Source: CAVVYV01 sp963818205 (lineage in GTDB: Bacteria; Actinomycetota; Thermoleophilia; Solirubrobacterales; 70-9). From it: 64,000 nt of DNA. Below the pieces are notes generated by a model. It saw nothing but the letters and a program-made list of their open reading frames with translations, made no database searches and had not been told where the DNA came from. Numbering within the stretch: the first letter of the stretch is position 1; each line of letters starts with the position of its first letter. Made by a program: the position numbers and the translations under genes. The stretch covers positions 38,905 through 102,904 of the forward strand of contig CAWFRG010000015.1 in assembly GCA_963818205.1 (NCBI GenBank). Reading direction: 5' to 3'. Positions 1 through 10,087 of this stretch are shown one piece after another.

Positions 1-39
1 CGCCTAGGACGGCGCCGCGGCGGGTTAGGCTGCGGGCTC

Positions 40-1686
<1,647 letters not shown>

Positions 1687-1786
1687 GCCCTCCGCGAGCG
1701 ACCCCCGGTTCGGCGTCCGCGAGTGAACCGCTCGCTGACCCTGCGCGTAGACAGCCCGAGGAAGTTTGACCACAGGAGGGAATCCG

Positions 1787-2698
1787 ATGAAGCGGAAAAG
1801 GACACGGCGCACCGCGCTGATCGTGCTGGCGCTCTCGCTGGCACTACCGGTGGCATTGCCCGCCGCGGGTCAGGCCACGAAGACGACCGGCCAGGGCAAG
1901 AAGGTGAAGGTGAAGGTCTCGAAGGCGAGTGGAAGGGTGCTCTACGCGACCGACAGCGTGGGCAACCTCGTCAGCTTCCGCGAGAACGGCTCGCAGCGGC
2001 TGCAGAGCAAGCGCAGGATCGTCGGCCTGCCCGGTGGAGTGCGGCTGGTCGGAATCGACTTCCGTCCGAAGACCGGCGAGCTGTTCGGCGTCGGCACAGA
2101 CAGCGTCATCTACCGGATCCTGCTTGCCGACACCGACGCCAGAGCGCTGTCGGTGGCGAGCTTCGCCGGCATGGGGACGACGCTCGCGGGCTCCGTCTTC
2201 GGCGTCGACTTCAACCCGGTGCCGGATCGGATCCGGGTCGTCAGCGACGCCGACCAGAACCTGCGACTCGACCCCAGCGGGGTGGCTGCTCCGATGGCCG
2301 ACGCGGCGCTCAATCCGGGGAACCCGACCGTCGTCGCGGCCGCGTACACGAACTCGTCGTTCAGCTTCGCCCAGCCGGCGACGACGACGCTGTACGTGAT
2401 CGATGCGGGAAGCGACACGCTCAACATCCAGAACCCGCCGAACAACGGGACGCTGACCGCGCCCCTGCCGCTCGGCGTTGACGTCGGCAACGAGGTCGGC
2501 TTCGACATCGTCGGGGCGAGCACCGCGTATCTGACCAACGTCGGCTCGACGGGGACGACGCTCTACAGCGTCAACCTGACGACCGGGCGAGCGACGAAGC
2601 TCGGCGACGTCGGCAGCCTGGGCAAGCTGAACAAGAAGAAGGGAACCTTCAAGAAGGCGAGGACCACGATCACCGCTCTCGCCGCCGTTCAGGACTAG
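1787..2698 (+). CDS. Secreted DUF4394 domain protein
   Basis: The 303-residue product begins with a basic stretch (KRKRTRR), a hydrophobic core of about 18 residues and an Ala-rich end, which is a classic export signal. The mature part repeats the pattern of DUF4394 proteins: short beta-rich segments such as LYATDSVGNLVSF, GVDFNPVPDRIRVVSD and LYVIDAGSDTLN, which look like propeller blades. The function of DUF4394 is not known; an extracellular binding role is only a guess. The ATG at 1787 was chosen because a perfect AGGAGG lies at 1774-1779, seven bases upstream; a TTG at 1766 would extend the frame but has no such site. The gene stands alone between pgi and a hairpin terminator. Confidence 0.85.
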   Translation: MKRKRTRRTALIVLALSLALPVALPAAGQATKTTGQGKKVKVKVSKASGRVLYATDSVGNLVSFRENGSQRLQSKRRIVGLPGGVRLVGIDFRPKTGELFGVGTDSVIYRILLADTDARALSVASFAGMGTTLAGSVFGVDFNPVPDRIRVVSDADQNLRLDPSGVAAPMADAALNPGNPTVVAAAYTNSSFSFAQPATTTLYVIDAGSDTLNIQNPPNNGTLTAPLPLGVDVGNEVGFDIVGASTAYLTNVGSTGTTLYSVNLTTGRATKLGDVGSLGKLNKKKGTFKKARTTITALAAVQD

Positions 2699-2712
2699 CC
2701 CCCGTTTCGGTT

Positions 2713-2759
2713 GACGGCTCAGTTGCCCGGGATGTTCCCGCCCGGGTGGCTGAGCCGTC
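2713..2759 (+). terminator. Hairpin terminator after the DUF4394 gene
   Basis: The 10-base arm GACGGCTCAG (2713-2722) pairs perfectly with CTGAGCCGTC (2750-2759), and an inner GCCCGGG/CCCGGG extends the stem. No U-run follows, as is common for stem-loops in GC-rich actinobacteria. Confidence 0.7.
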
Positions 2760-2787
2760 GGCCTGCCGCAGCTAGGATCGCGCGGCA

Positions 2788-3465
2788 ATGGCCGAGCGGC
2801 GGACCCAGGCGATTCTCTTCGACATCGACGGGACGCTGATCAGCAGCGGCGGGGCCAGCGACCGCGCCTGGAAGCGGGCCTTCAAGGAGCTCCACGAAGT
2901 GAACGTCGACGTCCCCGCGGTCACCGGCAAGGGCGTCCCCGACCCCGAGGTCGGCCGGGTCGTCTTCAGGTCCGCGATCGGAAGAGAGCCCACCGACGAG
3001 GAGGCCGAGGCGCTGATGCGCCGCCGCCTCGATTACCTGCCGGATGAAGTCGAGAACTCACCCGGGTATGTGGTCAAGGACGGCGTCGTCGAGCTCCTCG
3101 AGAAGCTGATCATCGACGGGAAGATGCTGGGGCTGACCACTGGCAACGTCGAGGAGGCCGCCCACATCAAGCTTTCCCGCGCCAACCTCAACCGGTTCTT
3201 CTGCTTCGGCGGCTACGGCTCGGACTCTCCCGACCGCACCGAGCTGACGAAGAAGGCGCTGGAGCGCGGCAAGCTGATCTCCGGCCACACTCTCGATCTC
3301 GCGCACTGCTTCTCCTGCGGCGACACCCCTCGCGACGTCGAGGCCGGACACGGCGCCGGGCTCAGGGTGGTCGGGGTCGCGACCGGCGAGTTCACCGCGG
3401 AGGAGCTTCTCGACGCCGGCGCCGACGCGGCCGTCCGCTCGCTGCGGGAGGGGTTGCCTTACTAG
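2788..3465 (+). CDS. HAD-superfamily phosphatase
   Basis: A 225-residue haloacid dehalogenase-type hydrolase related to phosphoglycolate phosphatases. Motif I, FDIDGT, lies near residue 12 and holds the aspartate nucleophile. Motif II is LTTGN near residue 118, a lysine lies in the LTKKALERGK segment near 155, and motif IV is CGDTPRDVEAG near 178. The cap between residues 20 and 95 is helical, as in subclass I enzymes that act on small phosphorylated metabolites. The substrate cannot be read from the sequence. It is co-directional with the next gene, which starts 23 bases after its stop, so the two may be co-transcribed. Confidence 0.88.
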   Translation: MAERRTQAILFDIDGTLISSGGASDRAWKRAFKELHEVNVDVPAVTGKGVPDPEVGRVVFRSAIGREPTDEEAEALMRRRLDYLPDEVENSPGYVVKDGVVELLEKLIIDGKMLGLTTGNVEEAAHIKLSRANLNRFFCFGGYGSDSPDRTELTKKALERGKLISGHTLDLAHCFSCGDTPRDVEAGHGAGLRVVGVATGEFTAEELLDAGADAAVRSLREGLPY

Positions 3466-3488
3466 ACTCGATCCCTGATCGGAGGGTG

Positions 3489-4436
3489 ATGGTGCACCGC
3501 AACGAGCTGCCTCAGCTGGAGAGGGACCTGTTCCTCACCGACGGTGGGATCGAGACCACCCTGATCTTCCACCGGGGGCTCGACCTGCCTGAGTTCGCGG
3601 CCTTCGATCTGCTCAAGGACGAGAAGGGAACCGAGGAGCTCCGGCGCTACTTCGAGCCCTACCTCGCCTTGGCGGCCGAGCACGGCGCCGGCTTTGTCCT
3701 CGAGAGCCCCACCTGGCGCGCGAACCCGCGCTGGGCCGCCGAGATCGGCTACTCGCCGGAGGAGCTCGACCAGGCGAACCGCAAAGCGATCTCCCTGATG
3801 GCAGAGCTCCGGGACCGGTATCAGGAGGAGGTCTCGACGATCGTGATCAGCGGCTGCGTCGGTCCCCAAGACGACGGCTACAACCCCGCGGGGAAGCTCT
3901 CGGCCGATCAGGCGACCGGCTACCACTCGACCCAGATCGGAACCTTCGCCGACACCGACGCGGACATGGTCACCGCTATCACCATGACGTATGCCGATGA
4001 AGCGATCGGGGTGACCAGGGCGGCACAACGGGTTGGGCTCCCCGCTGCGATCTCCTTCACCCTGGAGACCGATGGCAAGCTGCCGAGCGGTCAGGCGCTC
4101 GGCGAGGCGATCGAGGAGACCGACGCGGCGACCGAAGGGGGCCCGGCGTATTACATGATCAACTGCGCCCATCCCACCCACTTCGACGCGGTGCTCGACC
4201 CAAACGAGCCGTGGGCACAGAGGATCCGCGGGCTTCGCGCCAACGCTTCGACCCGGAGCCACGCCGAGTTGGACGAGGCCGATGAGCTGGATGCCGGCGA
4301 CCCGGCAGACCTTGGTGCCCGCTATGCGGCCCTCCGGGAGCGGCTGCCGAACCTGAACGTGGTCGGCGGCTGCTGCGGGACCGACGACCGGCACGTCGCC
4401 CAGATCTGCAGCGCCTGGCTCGCCCCCGCGGGTTAG
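3489..4436 (+). CDS. Homocysteine S-methyltransferase family protein
   Basis: This TIM-barrel, zinc-dependent methyltransferase family moves a methyl group from a donor such as S-methylmethionine to a thiol, normally homocysteine. The N-terminus TDGGIETTLIF matches the family start (usually DGGMGT). The zinc-binding cysteines are seen in NCAHP (about residue 222) and in the C-terminal VVGGCCGTD (about 297). At 315 residues it is full length. GGAGG at 3481-3485 precedes three candidate starts (GTG 3486, ATG 3489, GTG 3492). I took the ATG; GTG 3492 has slightly better spacing. The last four bases overlap the end of the convergent response-regulator gene. Family assignment is secure, the exact substrate is not. 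Confidence 0.88.
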   Translation: MVHRNELPQLERDLFLTDGGIETTLIFHRGLDLPEFAAFDLLKDEKGTEELRRYFEPYLALAAEHGAGFVLESPTWRANPRWAAEIGYSPEELDQANRKAISLMAELRDRYQEEVSTIVISGCVGPQDDGYNPAGKLSADQATGYHSTQIGTFADTDADMVTAITMTYADEAIGVTRAAQRVGLPAAISFTLETDGKLPSGQALGEAIEETDAATEGGPAYYMINCAHPTHFDAVLDPNEPWAQRIRGLRANASTRSHAELDEADELDAGDPADLGARYAALRERLPNLNVVGGCCGTDDRHVAQICSAWLAPAG

Positions 4437-5083
4437 TCCACCAGGCGACGGGTGACCGCCCAGCGGCTGAGCTCGTGGCGGTTTGAGAGCTGCAGCTTTC
4501 GGAGGACCGAGCTGACGTGGGCCTCGACGGTCTTCGCCGAGATGTTGAGGCGGAGCGCGATCTCCTTGTAGAGGTAGCCGCGGGCGAGGAGCCGGAGCAC
4601 CTCGCGCTCGCGGGGAGTGAGCTGGTCGAGCTCGGGATCGACCTCCTCGGCTGGGATCTCTCCGGCGAAGGCGTCGAGGACGAAGCCGGCCAGCCTTGGG
4701 GAGAAGACCGCGTCGTCGTCGCGAACCCGGGCGACCGCGTCGGCGAGCTCCTCGCCGGTGATCGTCTTGGTGACGTAGCCGCGGGCACCGGCTCTGACGA
4801 TCGCGATCACGTCCTTCGGGTCGTCGGAGACCGAGAGCGCAAGGAAGCGCTGCTGGGGGCGCGACTTGCTCACCTGCCCGATCACCTCGACGCCGCCGCC
4901 CCCGGGCATGTGAACGTCGAGGAGGACCACGTCGGGCTCGAGCTCGTTCACCGCGCGGACCGCCTCCTCGACCGTCTCCGCCTCGCCGAGCACCTCGACC
5001 ATCTCGCCGAGCTCCGCCCTGACGCCGCTGCGGAAGATCCGGTGGTCGTCGACGATCACCACGCTCGGGGTGCGCTTGTTCAT
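4433..5083 (-). CDS. LuxR-family response regulator of the PspC operon
   Basis: A 216-residue NarL/LuxR-type response regulator. The receiver domain (residues 6-125) has the acidic pair VDD at 11-13, the phosphoacceptor Asp56 in LLDVHMP, and a conserved lysine in GYVTKTIT. The DNA-binding domain (about 150-216) carries LTPREREVLRLLARG and the recognition helix region SAKTVEAHVSSVLRKL. It is the last gene of a four-gene minus-strand operon: its ATG (5081-5083) overlaps the TGA of the upstream kinase (5080-5082), so translation is probably coupled and the kinase is its likely partner. Its stop overlaps the stop of the convergent methyltransferase gene by four bases. Confidence 0.94.
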   Translation of the reverse strand: MNKRTPSVVIVDDHRIFRSGVRAELGEMVEVLGEAETVEEAVRAVNELEPDVVLLDVHMPGGGGVEVIGQVSKSRPQQRFLALSVSDDPKDVIAIVRAGARGYVTKTITGEELADAVARVRDDDAVFSPRLAGFVLDAFAGEIPAEEVDPELDQLTPREREVLRLLARGYLYKEIALRLNISAKTVEAHVSSVLRKLQLSNRHELSRWAVTRRLVD

Positions 5084-6327
5084 CGCTCGCTCTCCTCGAC
5101 CGGGATCTCCAGCTCGACCTCGGTGCCGCTCTCGGGCGCGCTGCGGATCTCGGCGCGGCCGCCGTGCCTGCGCATGCGGCCGATTATCGACTCCCGGACG
5201 CCGCGGCGGTCGGCGGGGATCGTCTCGGGATCGAAGCCGGGGCCGCGGTCGTCGACGAAGACCCGGGCGGCGCCGTTCTCGATCTCGGCGTAGAGCCTCA
5301 CCTCGCCGCTGTCCGAGGCGAACTTCGCGGCGTTCGTGAGCGCCTCCCGGGTCGCCGCCACCAGGGCCTCGAGATGCTCGTCAAGCCGGGCGTCGCCAAC
5401 CACCACCGCCTCGACAGGAGCGCCGTGGCTCTCCTCCACCTCCTCGGCCGCCGCCCGGAGGGCGTCGGCGAGCCGCTCGCCGGGCCTCGCCTCGGAGCCG
5501 GCCAGCCAGGAGCGGAGCTCGCGCTCCTGATGGCGGGCGAGCCTCGCCACCGCGGACGGGTCGCCGGCTCGACGCTGGACCAGGGCAAGCGTCTGGAGGA
5601 CCGAGTCGTGGAGGTGGGCGGCGACCTCGGCACGCTCCTGGGAGCGGATCCGCGCCGACCGCTCCACCGTCAGGCGCCGCAGCAGCCCCCACCAGAACGG
5701 GGCGGAGATCAGAATCAGCGCGAGCGTCACCACGAGGGCGGCGAGCGCGACGTCTCCGGCCGCGTCGAGCACTCCCTGAGCCCAGAGGAAGAGCAACCCG
5801 GCGCCGACGATCAGAGCGATCCCGAATCCCGCGCGGGAGAGGCGCCCGGCCTGCTCGCGCGCCGGCGGCGGCTCGATCTCTGCCAGGGCGGGAGGGGCGG
5901 CGCGGTCCTCGCGGGTCGGCTCGGCCTCCGGCCGCGGCCGGGAGAGGCTCCAGAGCAGGGCGACGCCGAACGCCGCCAGGGTCAGCGGCCAGACGAGCGC
6001 GTCGCTCCACCAGAAACCGAGCTCGCGGAAGGCGAGCAGCACGCTCAGCGCCAGCAGGGCGACCCCGGTGGCGATCCGCCAGCTCCCGCGGCGCCGGCGC
6101 GGCCGCTCCCGGGCGGTGGCCGTCCCTCCGGGCGAGGCGGGGATCAGCGCCCAGGCGAGGAGGTAGGCGACCGCGGCGATCCCGCTGGTGCCGACCGTGA
6201 GCACGACGAACCCGACCCGTGTGATGATCGGGTCGATCCGAAGGGCCCGGGCGATGCCGGCGCAGACCCCGCCCAGCATCGCGTTGGAGGAGTCGCGGCG
6301 CAGCCAAGGTGTGCGGCCGTTGCTCAC
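5080..6327 (-). CDS. PspC-domain histidine kinase
   Basis: A 415-residue sensor kinase. The first 60 residues form a PspC domain with the conserved GGVCAGIARALRIDP segment followed by two membrane helices. About four more hydrophobic helices follow up to about residue 200. The HisKA_3 dimerisation helix has AAHLHDSVLQTLALV near residue 235, where the His is the expected phosphorylation site. The C-terminal ATPase has EALTNAAKFA (N box) and DDRGPGFDP (G1 box). The GTG at 6325-6327 is preferred because it begins the PspC domain and lies just downstream of the preceding small gene; a longer frame to 6420 would add only a Pro/Arg-rich tail. Such kinases sense envelope stress together with PspC/LiaF-type membrane proteins, as encoded next door. 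Confidence 0.93.
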   Translation of the reverse strand: MSNGRTPWLRRDSSNAMLGGVCAGIARALRIDPIITRVGFVVLTVGTSGIAAVAYLLAWALIPASPGGTATARERPRRRRGSWRIATGVALLALSVLLAFRELGFWWSDALVWPLTLAAFGVALLWSLSRPRPEAEPTREDRAAPPALAEIEPPPAREQAGRLSRAGFGIALIVGAGLLFLWAQGVLDAAGDVALAALVVTLALILISAPFWWGLLRRLTVERSARIRSQERAEVAAHLHDSVLQTLALVQRRAGDPSAVARLARHQERELRSWLAGSEARPGERLADALRAAAEEVEESHGAPVEAVVVGDARLDEHLEALVAATREALTNAAKFASDSGEVRLYAEIENGAARVFVDDRGPGFDPETIPADRRGVRESIIGRMRRHGGRAEIRSAPESGTEVELEIPVEESER

Positions 6328-6349
6328 ACCCGGATTCTGATCGGGACGG

Positions 6350-6529
6350 TCAGTCCTCGCGGGCGCCGAGGCCGCTCGCGACCAGGGCGCCGCCCGCGCA
6401 GGCGGCCAGAAGCACCCCAAGCCATCCCGGCGAGAGGTCGATCGTCCCCTCCTCCTGGAGCAGGAGCAGGAGGCCGAGCAGGGCGACCGCGAGGCCCGCG
6501 GCGAGGGATCCCAGCTCGGGACGCCTCAT
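6350..6529 (-). CDS. Small two-helix membrane protein of the PspC operon
   Basis: This 59-residue product is mostly two hydrophobic helices (LGSLAAGLAVALLGLLLLL and GVLLAACAGGALVASG) separated by an acidic EEGTIDLSPGW turn, which resembles the short LiaI/DUF5668-type membrane modules. Its ATG (6527-6529) overlaps the TGA (6526-6528) of the upstream PspC/LiaF-like gene, and the kinase gene begins 22 bases after its stop, so it sits inside a translationally coupled operon. A TTG at 6538 is a possible alternative start. Its role is inferred only from the operon: a membrane partner of the stress sensor. Confidence 0.75.
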   Translation of the reverse strand: MRRPELGSLAAGLAVALLGLLLLLQEEGTIDLSPGWLGVLLAACAGGALVASGLGARED

Positions 6530-7752
6530 CGCCCGCAAACCTCCCGCGCCGCCGCGGCCTCCTCGGAGTCCTCGCCGTGGTCGGCGCCGGGACCTCGGTC
6601 GTCGAAGTCGTCGGGGTCACGGTCGGTGACGACCACCTCGCCCAGCTGGATGTCGGCTTCGAGGTCGAGCCGCGGCGCGTCGCTCAAGGGCGTGCCGCTG
6701 TCGTATTCCGGGTCCACCCCGGAGCTCGACTCTCCCTGGACGAGGAGTTGTCCTGCCTTCGCACTTGCGCGAGCGTCGACGCAGACACTGGGGGGCACGG
6801 AGACCACCATCTGGCCGATCCCGAGCTCGCTGTCCACCGAGATCGTCTGTCCCGGCTGCCAGGGCATGTCGCGAAGGTCGACCACGAGCCGGCCGACGCC
6901 GAGGTCGTAGCCGTCATCGGGGATGTCCGTGACCGCGGCGGGACGATGGGTGCGCTCGCCGATCCCGCCGTCGAAGTGGATGTCGGCCGCCGCCACCGCC
7001 CCCGCGGGCAGGGCGAGGATCAGGGCGCCGGCGAGCAGCCAGGGGGAGGCCCGGCGGGCGTCGGCGATGAAGGCGGTCGCCGCCAGACCCAGTCCGAGGG
7101 CGATCACGATCCCGGCGACGATCGAGCCGTTCCCGGTGGCGGCCAGCCAGGCTGCGCAGGCGGCCACGCAGCAGACGGCCGCGATCCCGGCGAGGATCAG
7201 GATCGCGATCGCGATCCCGCGGACGATCCGCGGTGGCTGGTCGATCACCTCGGTTTCGGCGGTGTCGCCGGCGGATGCGGCGGAAGAGCCCCGCGACCGG
7301 GTCGGGTCGCCGCGACGGGACCTGCCGCTGATCGCGCGGTACGCGAGGACGCCGGCGAGGATGAGGACGCCGATCCAAAGGGGACCGGCGAATCCCCACC
7401 ACAAGCCGTGGCCCCAGCCCCAGAAGGGGCCGGGAATCGCGACGAGCGCGACGAGCACCAGCAGCACGATCGCCGCCGTCGGCGGCCGCTGGCCGCTGAC
7501 CGGCTTCCCGCTGCCGTCGTCCTGGGGGACGATCACCGCCATCAGGAGGTAGGCGAGGATGCCGAGACCGCCGAAGAAGCTGGCGACCGCGAATCCGAGC
7601 CGGACCAGTGTCGGGTCGACCCTCAGGTACTCGGCGAGCCCGCCGGCGACGCCCCAGAGCATCCGCTCGTTGGCGGAGCGGAGCAGGCGCCGGTCGCTTC
7701 CGGGCTCCTTCCGGGTGGGCTTCTTCGAGGGCTTCTTCTCTTGATCTGCCAT
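6526..7752 (-). CDS. PspC/LiaF-like membrane stress protein
   Basis: The first gene of the envelope-stress operon encodes 408 residues. Residues 20-80 form a PspC domain (RSANERMLWGVAGGLAEYL then two membrane helices). The middle has six or more further membrane helices. The C-terminal 120 residues are a soluble beta-rich domain with the repeating DLGVGRLVVDL and ELGIGQMVVSVP pattern of the LiaF C-terminal/toast-rack type. In Firmicutes LiaF restrains the LiaRS two-component system; by analogy this protein may control the kinase and regulator encoded just downstream. The N-terminal tail is Lys-rich (ADQEKKPSKKPTRKE). A long open frame of about 880 codons on the opposite strand is a GC-rich shadow. 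Confidence 0.9.
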   Translation of the reverse strand: MADQEKKPSKKPTRKEPGSDRRLLRSANERMLWGVAGGLAEYLRVDPTLVRLGFAVASFFGGLGILAYLLMAVIVPQDDGSGKPVSGQRPPTAAIVLLVLVALVAIPGPFWGWGHGLWWGFAGPLWIGVLILAGVLAYRAISGRSRRGDPTRSRGSSAASAGDTAETEVIDQPPRIVRGIAIAILILAGIAAVCCVAACAAWLAATGNGSIVAGIVIALGLGLAATAFIADARRASPWLLAGALILALPAGAVAAADIHFDGGIGERTHRPAAVTDIPDDGYDLGVGRLVVDLRDMPWQPGQTISVDSELGIGQMVVSVPPSVCVDARASAKAGQLLVQGESSSGVDPEYDSGTPLSDAPRLDLEADIQLGEVVVTDRDPDDFDDRGPGADHGEDSEEAAAAREVCGR

Positions 7753-7850
7753 GGCGACGACGATGACGGCTTGTGCCCCATGCGTCTATTGGGAATCACC
7801 CCGAGCTGACCCCAAACCGATCGGGATGAGCCAGATTCGGAAAACCGGAC

Positions 7851-7879
7851 TTGACAAATGGAGTGAGTGAGTGCATACT
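7851..7879 (+). promoter_or_regulatory. Promoter of the TetR gene
   Basis: TTGACA (7851-7856) is separated by exactly 17 bases from CATACT (7874-7879), a close match to a housekeeping sigma-70 promoter. Transcription would begin near 7886, only a few bases before the ATG at 7889, so the mRNA is probably leaderless or nearly so. Confidence 0.75.
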
Positions 7880-7884
7880 CACTC
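7865..7884. promoter_or_regulatory. Predicted TetR operator overlapping the -10 box
   Basis: A perfect inverted repeat, GAGTGAGT (7865-7872), GCAT spacer, ACTCACTC (7877-7884), covers the -10 element of the TetR promoter. Its position would allow autorepression. A related site with the same 8-4-8 geometry precedes the MFS gene. Confidence 0.75.
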
Positions 7885-7888
7885 CCAG

Positions 7889-8464
7889 ATGGCGTCCAAG
7901 ACCTCCACCCGCACCCTCTCCACCGCCGAAGACAGGCGCGAGACGGTGATCGCCGCTGCGATCCCGATCTTCGCCGAGCGCGGCTACGACGCCGGCTCGA
8001 CGATGGAGATCGCGAAGGCGGCCGGGATCTCCCAGGCCTACGTCTTCCGCCTCTTCCCCACCAAGGCGGAGCTCTTCGCCGCCGTCGTCGGAGCCGCCAG
8101 CGAGCGGATGCAGGACGCGATCCGAGAGGCCAGCGCCCGCGCTCGCGCCGAGGGAGCCGACCTCCTCGAGATGGGCCGGGTGCTCGACGAGCTGACGGAG
8201 CAGGACCGCGACGTCCTCCTGATTCAGCTCCACTCGCAGGTGGCTGCCGGCCACGAGCCCCTGATTCGAGAGGCGGCGCGGCGTTGCTTCCGAGACCTCT
8301 ATGAGCTCGTCGAGCGGGAGTCGGGAGCCACTCCGGAGGAGCTCCGGTCCTGGTTCGCGATCGGAATGCTCAACAACGTGATGGTGGCGATCGATGCCGA
8401 CCAGGTCGACGCCCCCTGGGCCCGCACCCTGACCTCTCTGATCGGGAGCGCCAAGGAAACCTAG
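7889..8464 (+). CDS. TetR-family repressor of the MFS exporter
   Basis: A 191-residue TetR/AcrR-type regulator. The N-terminal helix-turn-helix spans about residues 18-62 (VIAAAIPIFAERGYDAGSTMEIAKAAGISQAYVF, then RLFPTKAELF); the rest is the all-helical ligand-binding and dimer domain. ATG 7889 is preferred over GTG 7871 because it falls just after the predicted transcription start, while the GTG lies inside the operator. The adjacent co-directional gene encodes a drug-type exporter with a matching operator, so this protein most likely represses both itself and the exporter until an exported compound binds. Confidence 0.92.
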   Translation: MASKTSTRTLSTAEDRRETVIAAAIPIFAERGYDAGSTMEIAKAAGISQAYVFRLFPTKAELFAAVVGAASERMQDAIREASARARAEGADLLEMGRVLDELTEQDRDVLLIQLHSQVAAGHEPLIREAARRCFRDLYELVERESGATPEELRSWFAIGMLNNVMVAIDADQVDAPWARTLTSLIGSAKET

Positions 8465-8518
8465 GAGCGAGACAGACTTCCACCACCGGCGGCTGCGGCC
8501 GCCTCTTTCAGGCCAGCG

Positions 8519-8538
8519 AAGTGAGTAAGCAATCACAC
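8519..8538. promoter_or_regulatory. Predicted second TetR operator, before the MFS gene
   Basis: AAGTGAGT (8519-8526), AAGC spacer and AATCACAC (8531-8538) matches the operator before the TetR gene at 7 of 8 and 6 of 8 half-site positions with identical spacing. It lies 18 bases before the MFS start codon. Confidence 0.6.
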
Positions 8539-8556
8539 ACGCGATAGGAGATCATC

Positions 8557-9988
8557 ATGACCCCCCAGACCAAGTCGCGCGCCGGCTGGACCCTCGCGGT
8601 CGCCGGAGCGGCTCTGTTCATGACCGCCCTCGACCAGCTCGTCGTCGGCGTCGCCCTCCATTCGATCCGCCTCGACCTCGGCGGCTCGATCGAAGGGCTC
8701 GAGTGGACCGTCAACGCCTACACCCTGGCGTTCGCGGTGCTCCTGATCACCGGCGCCGCGCTCGGCGACCGGTTCGGGCGCAAACGGATGTTCATCGTCG
8801 GCGTCGGCATCTTCACCGCCGCCAGCGCGCTGGCCGCGCTGTCGCCGTCGACCGATGCACTCGTCGGCGCTCGCGCGCTCCAGGGCGTCGGCGCGGCGAT
8901 CGTCACCCCGCTCACCCTGACCCTGATCAGCGAGGCGTTCCCTCCGGAGCGGCGCGCCGCGGCGCTCGGGATCTGGGGAGGGATCACCGGCCTCGGCGTC
9001 GCGCTCGGACCGTTCGTCGGCGGGGCGGTCGTCGAAGGTATCGCCTGGCAGTGGATCTTCTGGGCAAACGTGCCGATCGGCCTCGCGCTGATCCCGCTCG
9101 CGGCCCGGTTGCTCACCGAGTCGCACGGTCCGGACCCCGAGCTCGACCTGGGCGGCCTCGCTCTCGCAAGCGCCGGCCTGTTCGCGCTCACCTTTGCCCT
9201 GATCCGCGGCGAGGCGCTGGGGTGGACGAGTGCCACCATTCTGGGCTCGCTGGGAATCGGGCTTGCGCTGTTGGCGGCGTTCGTGCGCTGGGAGCTGCAG
9301 GGCTCCGGCCCCGATGCTCCCGATGCGGTTCTTCCGCTCGCGAGCGTTCAGCGCCTCCAACGGGCTCTCGTTTGCGATGTTCTTCGGCGCCTTCGGGGCG
9401 ATCTTCCTGATCAGCCAGTTCTTCCAGACGGCGCAGGGCTTCGGCCCGTTCGAGGCCGGGGCGCGGACGCTCCCGTGGACCGGGATGCCGATGATCTTCG
9501 CCCCGATCGCAGGCGTGCTCGCCACGCGGGTGGGGACGAGGCCGGTGCTGGCGGTCGGCCTGGCCCTCCAGGCGATCGGCTTGGGATGGATGACGCTGGT
9601 GTTCGAGGTCTCGACTCCCTTCGTCGAGTTGATCCCACCGTTTGTGATCACCGGGATCGGGATGGCGTTCGTCTTCTCGATGGCGCCGGAGGCGGTGCTC
9701 GCGTCGGTCCGTCCCACCGAGGCCGGCAAGGCATCCGGCGCGACGAACGCGATCCGCGAGATCGGCGCGGTGCTGGGCGTCGCGGTGCTGGCATCCGTGT
9801 TCGCGGCCAACGGCGGCTACGGGAGTCCGCAGGCATTCACCGACGGACTCGTCGCGGCGCTGCCGATCGCAGTCGTCGTCCTCGCCGCCGGCACCGTGTT
9901 GGCACTCCTCACCCCAGGCCGGGCGGCGGTCCGGAGAGCCGAGGCCGCAGGCCGCGGGGTGGGGCGCGAGGCGCCCGAGACCGTCTAG
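8557..9988 (+). CDS. MFS drug exporter, DHA2 type (one frameshift)
   Basis: A major facilitator superfamily transporter of the 14-helix EmrB/QacA group, which expels drugs in exchange for protons. Seen are the motif C-like start AGAALFMTALDQLVVGVAL, motif A-like GDRFGRKRMF near residue 70, and the GALGPFVGG-like segment LGPFVGGAVV. The reading frame is broken near 9312-9330: the first 255 residues read in one frame and the rest, from PMRFFRSRAF, read one base later, which implies one inserted base. Joined, the product would be about 476 residues, normal for the family. ATG 8557 has GGAG about eight bases upstream. It is co-directional with the TetR gene and shares an operator-like site. Confidence 0.85.
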
Positions 9989-10012
9989 GCCAGCGGCGGC
10001 TCGACTGGCAGC

Positions 10013-10042
10013 GGAGGGCGGGGGCCGGGCCCCCCGCCCTCC
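10013..10042 (+). terminator. Hairpin terminator after the MFS gene
   Basis: GGAGGGCGGGGG (10013-10024) pairs perfectly with CCCCCGCCCTCC (10031-10042) across a six-base loop, 25 bases after the MFS stop codon. There is no U-run. Confidence 0.7.
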
Positions 10043-10087
10043 GTCACGGCCGCAGAGCCCGGCTCGGGGCGCCGCTAGGCTCGGCTC

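Noticed and set aside
5164..7809. An 881-codon plus-strand open frame across the PspC operon
   Set aside because: Pro/Gly/Arg/Asp-rich composition with no domain, opposite four recognised genes. It is a shadow of the GC-rich codon pattern.
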